In this document: positions 1-8,765 of the stretch, piece by piece
How the letters are laid out: every line of letters starts with the position of its first letter
Position numbering within the stretch: the first letter of the stretch is position 1
Notes under the pieces: model-generated
Database searches by the model: none
What the model saw: the letters and a program-made list of their open reading frames with translations, nothing else
What the model was told of the DNA's origin: nothing
From: Oscillospiraceae bacterium
Lineage (GTDB): Bacteria; Bacillota; Clostridia; UBA1212; UBA1255
DNA length: 58,852 nucleotides
Direction: 5' to 3'
NCBI GenBank assembly: GCA_015069185.1
Contig: SVJB01000004.1
Span: 1 to 58,852 of the forward strand
Program-made: the position numbers and the translations under genes

Positions 1-888
1 GTGAAGCAATCTATATGCACAGCCCCGAATATCCGGTGAGTAAGATGTGCAAAGCATTAGGGGTATATGAGAATCAATATTACAGATGGATTCGAGCTAA
101 TGAGCGTCGAAAACGCAGACGCCAGGCAGAACAAGAGTTGGTAGATAAGGTAATTAAGGTTTTTAAGGATAATAAGGAAGTATATGGATGTAAGAAGATA
201 TACATGGCAATAAATAAAGAAATTCACGTAAGTGAGTGGAAAATACGCAAAATAATGAGAGAAAACGGCTTGTATTCAGTTTGTATAAAGAAATATAAGG
301 CAAGTAGAGGGAAATCAAAGACAGATAACCAATATAGTGAGAATCTGCTTAACAGGCAGTTTGATGTCAGCACAATTGGAGTCGTATGGGCAGGAGATAT
401 TACGTATATCCCAACAAATATGGGATGGGTATATTTGGCAGCTGTTATGGATTTATATAACAGGGAGATAATAGGCTATCAAGTAAGTACAGAGATTAAC
501 ACAGAACTAACAGTAAGGGCACTTGATAATGCGAAAGCAAGAAGTGTAAAACAGGAAGGAATAATATTTCACAGTGATAGAGGAAGCCAATATACGAGTA
601 AAAGATATCAAAAAAACTTGGAAGATTCAGGCATCAGATCCAGCATGAGCGCGCCGGGATGTCCTTATGATAACTCATGCATGGAGAGCTTCTTTGCGGG
701 GCTAAAAAAAGAATGTACCAGGCGAAGAAAATATGCTACAATAGAAGAAGTTAAGAGAGACCTGTTTGAATATATAGAACTATTTTATAACAGAAAACGT
801 CTGCATAGCACGTTAGGATATATGAGTCCGGTGGAGTATAGAATAGCAAATAAAGGAAAAAGTGCTTGATTTTGAGAGAGGTGTTTAG
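1..888 (+). mobile_element. IS3-family insertion sequence, right-hand part
   Basis: The window opens inside an IS3-family element: only the orfB transposase and the right end are present, with orfA and the left end upstream of the window. The right boundary is not resolved by a recognisable inverted repeat. It is placed near 870-890, because the downstream rhs reading frame is open only from 889 and is closed by an in-frame TAG at 886-888. The end coordinate is an estimate. Confidence 0.75.
3..869 (+). CDS. IS3-family transposase OrfB (5' partial)
   Basis: Integrase-core (rve) transposase of the IS3/IS150 type, which cuts and joins element ends. The catalytic DDE triad is visible, numbering from the ATG at 15: D128 in WAGDITYIP, D188 in FHSDRGSQYTS and E224 in MESFFAGLKKE. 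The D-35-E spacing is the one expected for the family. The N-terminal part (YPVSKMCKALGV) is the helix-turn-helix segment that usually precedes the core. The frame is open to the window edge, so the ATG at 15 is probably internal; in this family OrfB is made by a -1 frameshift from orfA. The catalytic core looks intact. Confidence 0.9.
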   Translation, partial: EAIYMHSPEYPVSKMCKALGVYENQYYRWIRANERRKRRRQAEQELVDKVIKVFKDNKEVYGCKKIYMAINKEIHVSEWKIRKIMRENGLYSVCIKKYKASRGKSKTDNQYSENLLNRQFDVSTIGVVWAGDITYIPTNMGWVYLAAVMDLYNREIIGYQVSTEINTELTVRALDNAKARSVKQEGIIFHSDRGSQYTSKRYQKNLEDSGIRSSMSAPGCPYDNSCMESFFAGLKKECTRRRKYATIEEVKRDLFEYIELFYNRKRLHSTLGYMSPVEYRIANKGKSA

Positions 889-2247
889 TATGATGATAAC
901 ATAAAAAAGACTAACGTTTTGACGACTGGTCCAAACGGATATACCATATTATACACATATAATAGTGGCGGCAATATTGTATTAAAGAGAATTTATTCAT
1001 TTACCACAGCAAGTAGTATTACAGGATTATCGCCAATCGATACAATATTATATGGATATGACAGTAACTGGAAAGACATGTTGACTTCTGTTGATGGTAT
1101 GCAAAACACAAGAGACAATATGGGAAATCCGACTAACTATTACGGAATGTCTATGGCTTGGGGATATGGTAATAAGTTAATACGGATTGTTTTGGGTAAT
1201 ACAGCTTTGTTATTTAATTATAATCAAAATGGATTAAGAACAGGTAAATATATTGGAAGTTATTCCAACAGAATAGAATATTTTTGGATTGACAATGTAT
1301 TGCAGTCGGAAAATTATGTTGGCAGATATGAAATTGTGTATTGCTACGATGCAAGCGGTAGCTTAATCGGATTTACATATGAAACTGCGAACCAAAAGAC
1401 TTTTTATCATTATGTAAAGAATCTGCAAGGAGATGTTATTGCCCTACTTGATGAAAACTATAACGTAGTGGTAAAATATACATATGACACATGGGGACAA
1501 GTTCTTAGTGTGACTGATAGCAGCGGTACATTGATAACTAATACAAACCATATAGGACACATAAATCCAATACGTTATAGAGGATATTATTATGATAATG
1601 AAAGTGGCTTTTACTACTTGCAGAGCAGATATTATGATCCTTACGTTGGTAGATTTATAAGTGCTGATACTTATATATCTACAGGACAAGGAATATTGGG
1701 TTATAATATGTTTGCTTATTGTGGTAATAATCCTGTGAGCAGATATGAAGTTGCTGGTAAAAAGTATATAGATATAAATGATTACGTGGATGCAACATTC
1801 GAGTTTAATCCTGAAGAAGGAACAAAAGAAAGATATATTTGGTTTTCCATAGAAAGGGGTACTGGGTATTCAAAATCATTTGGAAATGATGAGAAACTAA
1901 TAAACTTAAATGCATCAATAAATGATTTTAAAGGGGACTATTCTATCGATGCTTCTGTTGGAATAAAAATTAATTTCAGCGAGACCTTTGCGATAAGTTT
2001 TGAAATTGGATCAGACGCATCAATTGGTATACATGGGGATGGCTGGAATTTGGATTTTGGAACAAATGAAGGCGGACGTGGATATATTCAATGGTCAACA
2101 GAAAAAGAAGGTGGATATTTTTACACTAAATTTTCCTTTAATATACCTGAAATTGTTGGAACTGTGTTAGCCTTAATATATGTTCCAGATTTGGTTGTAT
2201 CTGTGGCAGGAGCAGCAGTAGCTTTTTTACAGTTGGTGAGGATTTAA
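889..2247 (+). pseudogene. RHS/YD-repeat protein, 3' fragment with variable C-terminal domain
   Basis: The final part of an Rhs protein. YD-type repeats are followed by the RHS core motif (GFYYLQSRYYDPYVGRFISAD, residues about 229-249 counted from the TTG at 919), then the usual ASCGNNP-like boundary (FAYCGNNPVSRYEVAGK) and about 160 residues of unique C-terminal sequence. In Rhs proteins this tip is normally a polymorphic toxin. Here it is not a family I recognise; it is rich in beta-type sequence and ends in a hydrophobic stretch (about residues 412-440). The N-terminal shell and export region are missing: the frame is open only from 889, directly after the IS3 transposase. Translation from TTG 919 is possible but no good ribosome site is seen, so I treat it as a truncated gene or displaced tip cassette. 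Confidence 0.75.
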
Positions 2248-2292
2248 AGATTATTAATATCTATTAATTTATAAAAAGAAAGAGGACTTGTT

Positions 2293-2904
2293 ATGTTTAC
2301 AATAGGAAATACTACATATATATTGTGGCCAGGTATTATTTTATTAATAATCTTGGCGATAATATCGATTATTATACAACAAAAAAATTTCCAGAAAAAG
2401 AAAAAGGCGTTTTATGAAGATAAGATAGATCACCAACTAATTTCGTATTTTGAGAAAGAAAAAATAAAATGTAATATAAAATGTAATATCTATAGATTAT
2501 CGCGTTCGCAAGAACTCAGCAAATATAATGAAATATGCTTTATGTTATGTTGTGCGTACTTAGATAGAAATGAGATAACAGAGTTTTATAAAAACATCAA
2601 TACAATTAGATTAACAGAACAAAACCAAGAAGAGCTGCAAGAATATATGAATACTTTGTTCTTGGTGCTTTTCTCTGGATCAAGAAGTTTGTCTGTTGTT
2701 AATGCATATAACGAATACAAAGAAACAGAAAAAGAATCCCATATAATTTTAAAAAAAATGACAAAGATGTTTAAGTTTTCCGAATTTGAAAAAAAGTATA
2801 TGATTCTTAAAACTGAATTAAATATAATTATTCAAGAACAATATTTACATTCTTTCATTGAGCAAATAAAGAAAAATTACGACGAACTAAATACAAGCAA
2901 ATAG
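2293..2904 (+). CDS. small membrane-anchored helical protein, candidate Rhs immunity protein
   Basis: 203 residues. Residues 9-28 form one strongly hydrophobic segment followed by a lysine-rich stretch (QKKKKAF), so the protein is probably anchored with its body in the cytoplasm. The remainder is predicted mostly alpha-helical and charged, loosely like helical-repeat proteins. The family is not recognised. It lies 45 bp downstream of the rhs tip with its own AGAGGA ribosome site, which is the usual place for the immunity gene of an Rhs toxin. A membrane location would fit a toxin tip that ends in a hydrophobic segment. The immunity role is inferred from position only. Confidence 0.5.
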   Translation: MFTIGNTTYILWPGIILLIILAIISIIIQQKNFQKKKKAFYEDKIDHQLISYFEKEKIKCNIKCNIYRLSRSQELSKYNEICFMLCCAYLDRNEITEFYKNINTIRLTEQNQEELQEYMNTLFLVLFSGSRSLSVVNAYNEYKETEKESHIILKKMTKMFKFSEFEKKYMILKTELNIIIQEQYLHSFIEQIKKNYDELNTSK

Positions 2905-3026
2905 AACTAAAAACAGTATATGTGAAGATTGTAATAAAGATTGCACTACTATGTTATTGTACGGATATCCCTTTTGAGAAAAGGATTGTACTGGACTGGT
3001 ATAGAAAAGTGCAAACCAATATTGTC

Positions 3027-3055
3027 TTGAAAATAACATTATACTGATATATAAT
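3027..3055 (+). promoter_or_regulatory. sigma-A-type promoter for the metallophosphoesterase operon
   Basis: TTGAAA (3027-3032), a 17-bp spacer and TATAAT (3050-3055), 50 bp upstream of the ATG at 3105. The region 2905-3104 holds no other gene. Confidence 0.6.
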
Positions 3056-3104
3056 CATAAAAATAGTTTATCGCACTGAAGCGTGTTAGAAACGGAGCTA
3101 AATT

Positions 3105-4856
3105 ATGAAGAGATTTATATCAGTCATTTGTTTATTTGCATTAATTTTCACCATTATAATGCCGACTGCAGGTCAGGCAACCGATTCTCTTGTAACCGAT
3201 AAAGATGAATACATAGAGGGTGAGGAGATCATAGTTACTGCAGAAGGAGAAGGTAAAGATTGGGTTGGCATTTATCATATAGATGATTATGTAGGCACGA
3301 CACCGTCTATTTACTGGTATTATGTGGCACAAGACGGTAATAGATCCGGTGATGATAAGAATATTTTTGATGCAGAATATACCAACGGACGTACAGATTT
3401 GGAGCTTCTACCGGCAGACGATTATGTGATTTACCTGTTTGCCAATGATGGATATGATATTATATCTGTTACATACATTACGATCATCACTGAAGAGGAA
3501 GCAAATAGCAATAGTGCTACAAATAATCCTCAGCCTACTAATGCTCCGGCTCAAAGTGGTATATCGGCACCTGCATCTGTCACATATACACGTGAAAATG
3601 TTTTTCCCGGTTCTGCTGATGGTACTCTGACGATTACAGCGGCTAGCGGTTCTCTTCCGTACTCATATAAAGCATACTGGGCAAATGCAAGTGGCCCACT
3701 TAGCGGTTATACAGCTTTCGCTCCTATAGAATGTTATGATGAAGTAACTGAATATCAGATGGTTAGTAATACGCTTATCCCTAAGGAAGCTGACAGAATA
3801 CTGGTATATGCTGTCAAAGGTAGTAAAATATCTGACCCTGTAAGTGTTATGTTACCGGAAGGCTGTAATGATTATGATTTTGGTACACCGCTGTATGAAA
3901 TGCAGGTAATGAGTGATATTCATATTAATGTATCTCAGAATCATATTCATAATCAGCATTTCGCAAAAGCTCTGGAGGATATTAAGTCTCTGTCTCCCAA
4001 TAGTGTGGGTATCTTTATTAACGGTGACATTGCAGATCATTCTTTAGAAGATGAATACAAAAGTTTTCAGGAAATAATCAATAATGCAGGCAGCGGCACT
4101 CCTCCTGTTTATTGTTCTGTCGGTAATCATGATTTGTCATATGCATCATCATATGAGGAGGCCGTCAGACTTTTCACCCAATATACAGAGCCTGCAACGG
4201 ATTCAATTTATTTTGATCAATGGATAAATGGTGTACATTTTATTTATCTTGGTAGTGAGGCTGCCGGACTAAATGCACAGTTATCTAATACTCAGCTCAG
4301 ATGGTTTGAGGAGAAGCTAGCAGAGAACAGAGATGAGAGTCGTCCTATATATGTTTTCCTGCATCAGGGCCTGATTGATACTGTGGCAGGTACTTTTGAA
4401 TATCAGAAATGGCATGGGATTAATCAGTCCAAGGAATTTGCAGATATACTCAAAGACTACGGAGAGGTCATTCTTTTCTCCGGTCATAGCCATTGGGAGA
4501 TGGATTCACTTCATTCTATGAAGACTAGAGATAGCAAGCTACCTACTATATTCAATACTTCTTCAGTTGCTTACTTGTGGAATGATAATTCAATGTCATC
4601 CAATATCGGAATAGAAGGTTCACAAGGATACTATATAAAAGCATATGAGGATAAGATTTTGGTGCTGGGACGTGATTTTGTAAACGGACAATGGATATCT
4701 TCTGCTCAGTTTGTAGTTATGCTTGACAACGGCAACACAGATAATATAACATCAGGTGGCATGGTCATTATCATTATTGCAATTGCTGCAGCTGTTGTTA
4801 TTATAGCATGTGTTGTGACTATTTGGTTACTTAAAAAACGTAAAAACAATATGTGA
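3105..4856 (+). CDS. membrane-anchored extracellular metallophosphoesterase
   Basis: 583 residues. An N-terminal signal peptide (residues 1-25, ending near GQA) is followed by beta-rich Ig-like sequence (about 26-255, with an N/P/T/S-rich linker near 135-150). Then comes a calcineurin-like phosphoesterase domain with all metal-binding blocks in order: SDIHINV, NGDIADH, VGNHDLSY, FLHQG and SGHSHWEM. A hydrophobic helix (about 550-575) followed by KKRKNN anchors the C-terminus in the membrane. The enzyme should hydrolyse a phosphate ester outside the cell; the substrate cannot be read from the sequence. Two further genes follow at 16 bp and by overlap, probably as one operon. Confidence 0.88.
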   Translation: MKRFISVICLFALIFTIIMPTAGQATDSLVTDKDEYIEGEEIIVTAEGEGKDWVGIYHIDDYVGTTPSIYWYYVAQDGNRSGDDKNIFDAEYTNGRTDLELLPADDYVIYLFANDGYDIISVTYITIITEEEANSNSATNNPQPTNAPAQSGISAPASVTYTRENVFPGSADGTLTITAASGSLPYSYKAYWANASGPLSGYTAFAPIECYDEVTEYQMVSNTLIPKEADRILVYAVKGSKISDPVSVMLPEGCNDYDFGTPLYEMQVMSDIHINVSQNHIHNQHFAKALEDIKSLSPNSVGIFINGDIADHSLEDEYKSFQEIINNAGSGTPPVYCSVGNHDLSYASSYEEAVRLFTQYTEPATDSIYFDQWINGVHFIYLGSEAAGLNAQLSNTQLRWFEEKLAENRDESRPIYVFLHQGLIDTVAGTFEYQKWHGINQSKEFADILKDYGEVILFSGHSHWEMDSLHSMKTRDSKLPTIFNTSSVAYLWNDNSMSSNIGIEGSQGYYIKAYEDKILVLGRDFVNGQWISSAQFVVMLDNGNTDNITSGGMVIIIIAIAAAVVIIACVVTIWLLKKRKNNM

Positions 4857-4872
4857 AAAGAGTCGTGTATTC

Positions 4873-5883
4873 ATGAACAGAGATTATACTTATATCATAA
4901 CAGGTGTTACCGGATATGTGGGTAATGTGTTTGCTAAGAAACTTCTTGATGAGGGCTGCAGCGTTGTAGGCTTGGCAAGGAGCAAGGAAAAAGTACAGAG
5001 AGTTTTCACCGGTAAGTGTCCTGATATTATTTATGGTGACATAAGAAATAAAGACGATATAAGAAAGCTGTTTGCGGGAGATAAACCAAAAATTGTTATA
5101 CATACGGTTGCATATGTGAGTATAGGTGAGGGTGATATGGAGGAGCTCTATGATGTTACTGTTACAGGCACGGAAAATATACTGGATGTGGCAAGAGAAC
5201 ATAATACAGTGAAGTTCTTACATATATCTTCCTCTGAAGCAATCCCACATGGAGTTAAGCTTAATAAAGAGCTGAGTAATTATATTCCTGATCCTGCAAA
5301 TACAAGAAAGGGCTATAATCGGGCAAAGTCTATGGCTGATGTGGCTGTGCTCAAAGCTGTAGAGAAGTACAATCTTGATGCGAGTCTGATTTTACTTGCC
5401 GGAGTACTGGGACCGGGGGATTATTCCAATACACATATGACTCAGGTTATAATTGATTATATTAATGGTAAGTTACCGGCTTCTGTCAATGGAGGATATA
5501 ATGATTTTGATATTCGTGATGTAGCAGATGTCTTGTGTCAGATAATAGACAGATCAAAGAAAGGCGAGAGTTATATATTTGCAAATAAGCCGGATAAAAT
5601 AAATGAAGTTATCAAATATGTGGCAGATATGACCGGTAGAAAAATGTTACCTACATTACCAATGTGGGTGGCATATGTGGGGTTACCTTTCTTATATATC
5701 CGGTCAAAGATTACAGGCAAACGTCCGTTATATACATTATCATCTCTGGCATCATTGAGAGCAGATACTGATTTTCCGCTAGATAAGGTAACACATGAAT
5801 TTGGATATCAGCCCCGTTCTCTTAAGGAAACTGTAACTGACCATGTCAGATTTCTTGTTGATAACGGGATGGTACAGTTATGA
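4873..5883 (+). CDS. NAD(P)-dependent epimerase/reductase, extended SDR family
   Basis: 336 residues. The Rossmann nucleotide-binding motif TGVTGYVGNVFAK is at residues 11-23. The D-I-R strand motif (GDIRNKDD) and the catalytic Tyr-x3-Lys (GYNRAKSMAD, near residues 152-156) are present. This is typical of extended short-chain dehydrogenases such as nucleotide-sugar epimerases, dihydroflavonol reductase-like and 3-beta-hydroxysteroid-dehydrogenase-like enzymes. The substrate is unknown. It starts 16 bp after the phosphoesterase and shares an ATGA overlap with the EFR1 gene, so the three are probably cotranscribed. Confidence 0.85.
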   Translation: MNRDYTYIITGVTGYVGNVFAKKLLDEGCSVVGLARSKEKVQRVFTGKCPDIIYGDIRNKDDIRKLFAGDKPKIVIHTVAYVSIGEGDMEELYDVTVTGTENILDVAREHNTVKFLHISSSEAIPHGVKLNKELSNYIPDPANTRKGYNRAKSMADVAVLKAVEKYNLDASLILLAGVLGPGDYSNTHMTQVIIDYINGKLPASVNGGYNDFDIRDVADVLCQIIDRSKKGESYIFANKPDKINEVIKYVADMTGRKMLPTLPMWVAYVGLPFLYIRSKITGKRPLYTLSSLASLRADTDFPLDKVTHEFGYQPRSLKETVTDHVRFLVDNGMVQL

Positions 5884-6767
5884 AGATATTGCTGATATAC
5901 TATACCGGTACATTTAATACGAAATATCTTACTGATAAAATCAAAACCAGGTTTGAGGTTATGGACTCAATTGTTGATATGATCGAAATTAACAATAAGA
6001 CTCCTGTATGCTCATGTCAAGGATATGATTTGATAGGATTTTCGTACCCAATATATGGGTTCAACTCACCGCTCCCTTTTAATAAATATGTAAAGAAATT
6101 ATCGTTTTCTCCCGGACAGAGGTATTTTATATACAAAAACAGTGGCGAGGTTATGGCTATGAATAATGCCTCGAGCCGTATTCTTATTCGTTATATGAGA
6201 AAATATAAAGCTAAGCTTGTGGGTGAATACCATTTTGTGATGCCGTATAACATTCATTTTCCCTTTGAAAATGACTTTATTAGACAAATTTTCACCATGA
6301 ACGAAAAATTAATGGATATAATGTTTTATAATTTCAGGAACGGTATTATAAAAGAAATCAAAAGTAATTTTATATATAATATTGCTGCGTTTTTTGTGGG
6401 AATACAAAAAATCGGAGGCAATGTTAATTCGTTTTTATATAAAGTTGATAAGAATAAATGCATTAATTGTATGAAATGTGTACGGCAATGTCCGCACGAC
6501 AATATTTATGTTACAGATGGTACGATAAGGTTTCATCATCATTGTGATATGTGTATGAGATGTTCCTTTTTCTGTCCTACCGATGCTATTCATATAGGAT
6601 TCTTGCAGCGTTGGAAGGTAAATGGTCCATATAACTACAAGAGAATAGAGGCAGATAACTCGCCGGTTGTTGAATATATTAATGAAAACAGCAAAGGCTT
6701 CTATAAATGTTTTATTAAATATTTTAATCAGATTGACAAGGAACATGCTGCTATTACTTCTGAGTAA
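5880..6767 (+). CDS. EFR1-family flavodoxin/ferredoxin fusion protein
   Basis: 295 residues. The N-terminal half resembles flavodoxin (KILLIYYTGTFNTKYL, residues 2-17, as the FMN phosphate loop; YPIYGFNSPLP). The C-terminal part has two [4Fe-4S] binding motifs, CINCMKCVRQCP and CDMCMRCSFFCP. The combination is the EFR1 arrangement common in Clostridia and should act as a cytoplasmic electron carrier or reductase module. Its start overlaps the SDR stop by 4 bp, so it may supply electrons to that enzyme (inference). Its 3' end overlaps the convergent dinB gene by 14 bp. Confidence 0.85.
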   Translation: MKILLIYYTGTFNTKYLTDKIKTRFEVMDSIVDMIEINNKTPVCSCQGYDLIGFSYPIYGFNSPLPFNKYVKKLSFSPGQRYFIYKNSGEVMAMNNASSRILIRYMRKYKAKLVGEYHFVMPYNIHFPFENDFIRQIFTMNEKLMDIMFYNFRNGIIKEIKSNFIYNIAAFFVGIQKIGGNVNSFLYKVDKNKCINCMKCVRQCPHDNIYVTDGTIRFHHHCDMCMRCSFFCPTDAIHIGFLQRWKVNGPYNYKRIEADNSPVVEYINENSKGFYKCFIKYFNQIDKEHAAITSE

Positions 6768-7983
6768 TGCGGCGACTGAGTACGTCAGTTGCCGGCATCT
6801 TGGGACTGTTTAAGCATGTTGCGTTTCGTACAATTCGGCTGCCGTAGCGGGTACGCAGTGCATCTACGGTCTCGTCAATAGACTCTTGTCTGTCTATGTC
6901 ATCGGGATTGGTAAACAAATCTAACTGATACGAGTCTTCCGGTGATACTAAATTGATAGCACGTACTGTAAGGGAGCGTATAGGGTGCTCCCATGTGTAA
7001 CGGATCTTAAACAGATTGTATGCTTCTTTGGCGATGTAATAGGGACTGTGTGTCGGATGAGAGAGCTTGCATTGCCATTGCTTTGTTTGCAGCGTGTTAT
7101 CACGTATTGAGATGGCTACACCGGTTGCTTTCTTGCCGCTTGTCAGCAATCTGTGACCTATGTTTTGTGCTAATTCCAGCATTATAGGCCACACCTCTTC
7201 AGCGTTGATAAGATCTTGCAAAGTGGTGATGCCATGCCCGGCCGATTTATCAAGCTCATAAAGGTTTCGGGGAACTACCTTAGAGTTATCCAGTCCGTTG
7301 GCAAAGCGCCACATGTCATCACCGCATTTTCCGAAAATTTTCACTAGCATATTACGGGGATACGTGGCAAGCTGGCCTATGGTATTGATTCCCATAGATT
7401 GGAGTTTTCTGGCAGATGCTCTGCCGACTCCCAACATATCGCCTGCCGGTAGGTGCCAGATAATATCTCTGAAACGGTCGTATGGGATTACAGTAACTGC
7501 GTCAGGCTTCTTCATATCGCTGCCAAGCTTGGCAAATACTTTATTAAATGACACTCCGACAGAGGCTGTTATGTGAAGCTCTGACTTTATACTTTCCTTA
7601 ATCTTCCATGCAATTTCATCTCCTGTACCAAACAGAAGTCTGCTTCCTGTTACGTCCAACCAACATTCGTCAAGTCCCAACGGTTCTATAATATCTGTGA
7701 AACGGCTATATATGTCCCGTGCGAGTGTTGAGAAGCGTAAGTATTCATCGTAATGGGGGGGTATCAATACTAGCGACGGACATTTACGCTGAGCCTGCCA
7801 GACAGCTTCTCCCGTAATAACGCCATATGCCTTTGCTTCGTAGTTCTTGGCAAGCACTATTCCGTGCCGCTCTTCAGTTTGGCCGCAAACTGCTACAGGG
7901 AGCCCTCGTAGCTCCGGCCTGTGCAAACACTCAACTGATGCATAGAAATTATTCATGTCACAATGCAGTATTGTTCTCTCCAT
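6754..7983 (-). CDS. dinB: DNA polymerase IV (Y-family, translesion)
   Basis: 409 residues. Catalytic palm motifs are present: HCDMNNFYASVE (residues 6-17, first metal aspartate) and LDECWLDVTGS (second acidic pair). KRNN-like finger motifs, the helix-hairpin-helix thumb (GVGRASARKLQSMGI) and a C-terminal little-finger domain follow. The enzyme copies damaged DNA during the SOS response. I chose the ATG at 7983 because AGGTG lies 9 bp upstream; an in-frame GTG at 7995 is possible. The second palm motif reads LDECW rather than the commoner IDEAY, as in some Clostridial homologues. LexA boxes lie in the promoter. The stop codon overlaps the convergent EFR1 gene. Confidence 0.92.
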   Translation of the reverse strand: MERTILHCDMNNFYASVECLHRPELRGLPVAVCGQTEERHGIVLAKNYEAKAYGVITGEAVWQAQRKCPSLVLIPPHYDEYLRFSTLARDIYSRFTDIIEPLGLDECWLDVTGSRLLFGTGDEIAWKIKESIKSELHITASVGVSFNKVFAKLGSDMKKPDAVTVIPYDRFRDIIWHLPAGDMLGVGRASARKLQSMGINTIGQLATYPRNMLVKIFGKCGDDMWRFANGLDNSKVVPRNLYELDKSAGHGITTLQDLINAEEVWPIMLELAQNIGHRLLTSGKKATGVAISIRDNTLQTKQWQCKLSHPTHSPYYIAKEAYNLFKIRYTWEHPIRSLTVRAINLVSPEDSYQLDLFTNPDDIDRQESIDETVDALRTRYGSRIVRNATCLNSPKMPATDVLSRRITQK

Positions 7984-8010
7984 TACATATAACACCTGTG
8001 AAAATTACAA

Positions 8011-8039
8011 TTGACGAATAAAAGTTCGTGTGGTAATGT
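8011..8039 (+). promoter_or_regulatory. promoter for the SRAP gene
   Basis: TTGACG (8011-8016), a 17-bp spacer and TAATGT (8034-8039) on the plus strand. LexA box 1 overlaps the -35 element and the spacer. Confidence 0.5.
8015..8028. promoter_or_regulatory. LexA (SOS) box 1
   Basis: CGAATAAAAGTTCG, a near-perfect match to the Gram-positive LexA operator CGAAC-N4-GTTCG. It overlaps the SRAP promoter. Confidence 0.85.
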
Positions 8040-8046
8040 TATAAAG

Positions 8047-8060
8047 CGAACAAAAATTCG
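8047..8060. promoter_or_regulatory. LexA (SOS) box 2
   Basis: CGAACAAAAATTCG, one mismatch from the LexA consensus. It begins 32 bp after the start of box 1, about three helical turns away, so the boxes face the same side of the DNA. Confidence 0.85.
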
Positions 8061-8067
8061 TGACTTG

Positions 8068-8097
8068 ATTATATCTTGACGAACAAGTGTTTGTCAA
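8068..8097 (-). promoter_or_regulatory. dinB promoter
   Basis: On the minus strand TTGACA (8097-8092), an 18-bp spacer and TATAAT (8073-8068). The spacer contains LexA box 3, so a bound repressor would block this promoter directly. Confidence 0.7.
8080..8093. promoter_or_regulatory. LexA (SOS) box 3
   Basis: CGAACAAGTGTTTG, one mismatch from the consensus, 33 bp after the start of box 2 and between the -35 and -10 elements of the dinB promoter. Confidence 0.85.
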
Positions 8098-8142
8098 GAT
8101 GAAAAGTTTTCCTTTTGATGAGATTGTTGGGAGGTACAGCAA

Positions 8143-8694
8143 ATGTGTGGACAATATGTAACACAGGAAGATGACAGTGCGGAAATGAGGGCGATGTATC
8201 AGGCAGTGAGAAAGGCATATCCTGATATTGATATCAGATCAGGTGATATTTATCCACGTTATACAGTACCGCTCATATCAAGAGGACAATGGACTGATAC
8301 GTTGCTCTTGGGCACTGCAGTGTGGGGCTTTGAGTCGAAATATAGTTCTGAGCCAATTATAAATGCCAGAATAGAGACTGTAAGGAATAAACCTACCTTC
8401 AGAGACTGTTTTATTGGTGGGCGATGCCTTGTGCCGGCAAATGGATTTTATGAATGGTCTCCTGATAAGAAAAAGCATCTGTTTCCGTCTACCGGAGGAG
8501 CTCTTTTGTTTATGGCAGGTGTGTGTATGAAAACAGCTGGCGGAGTGCGTTTTGTCATATTAACTCAGGCGGCTGATAATACAGTGATAGAAGTACATTC
8601 TCGTATGCCGGTTTTAGTTTCTATCAGTAATATGAGACGTTGGATTTGGGATAATGAATATGCGCAAGATTTTGTAAAAAAGATTTTACCATAA
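8143..8694 (+). CDS. SOS-response-associated peptidase, SRAP domain (YedK/HMCES type)
   Basis: 183 residues. Cys2 directly follows the initiator Met (MCGQYV) and becomes the N-terminal nucleophile that forms a covalent link to abasic sites in single-stranded DNA. The other SRAP motifs are present: NARIET, CLVPANGFYEW (Asn and Glu of the active site) and the histidine in EVHSRMPVLV. The protein is shorter than typical SRAP proteins of about 200-230 residues; the C-terminal tail is missing. GGGAGG precedes the ATG. It is divergent from dinB with three LexA boxes between them, so it should be induced by DNA damage together with polymerase IV. Confidence 0.9.
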   Translation: MCGQYVTQEDDSAEMRAMYQAVRKAYPDIDIRSGDIYPRYTVPLISRGQWTDTLLLGTAVWGFESKYSSEPIINARIETVRNKPTFRDCFIGGRCLVPANGFYEWSPDKKKHLFPSTGGALLFMAGVCMKTAGGVRFVILTQAADNTVIEVHSRMPVLVSISNMRRWIWDNEYAQDFVKKILP

Positions 8695-8707
8695 CATACA
8701 GAATGTA

Positions 8708-8736
8708 TTGAAAGGTTTTTTTTTTTTTGGTATACT
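8708..8736 (+). promoter_or_regulatory. promoter with a 13-T tract in the spacer
   Basis: TTGAAA (8708-8713), a 17-bp spacer made of GG, thirteen T (8716-8728) and GG, then TATACT (8731-8736). The spacer is at optimal length now; gain or loss of T by strand slippage would change promoter strength. Confidence 0.65.
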
Positions 8737-8765
8737 CACAGCGATATTTTGATAGGGAGGTTATT

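Noticed and set aside
1444-1689. 81-residue minus-strand open frame inside rhs
   Set aside because: It lies antisense to the conserved RHS core and has no gene features.
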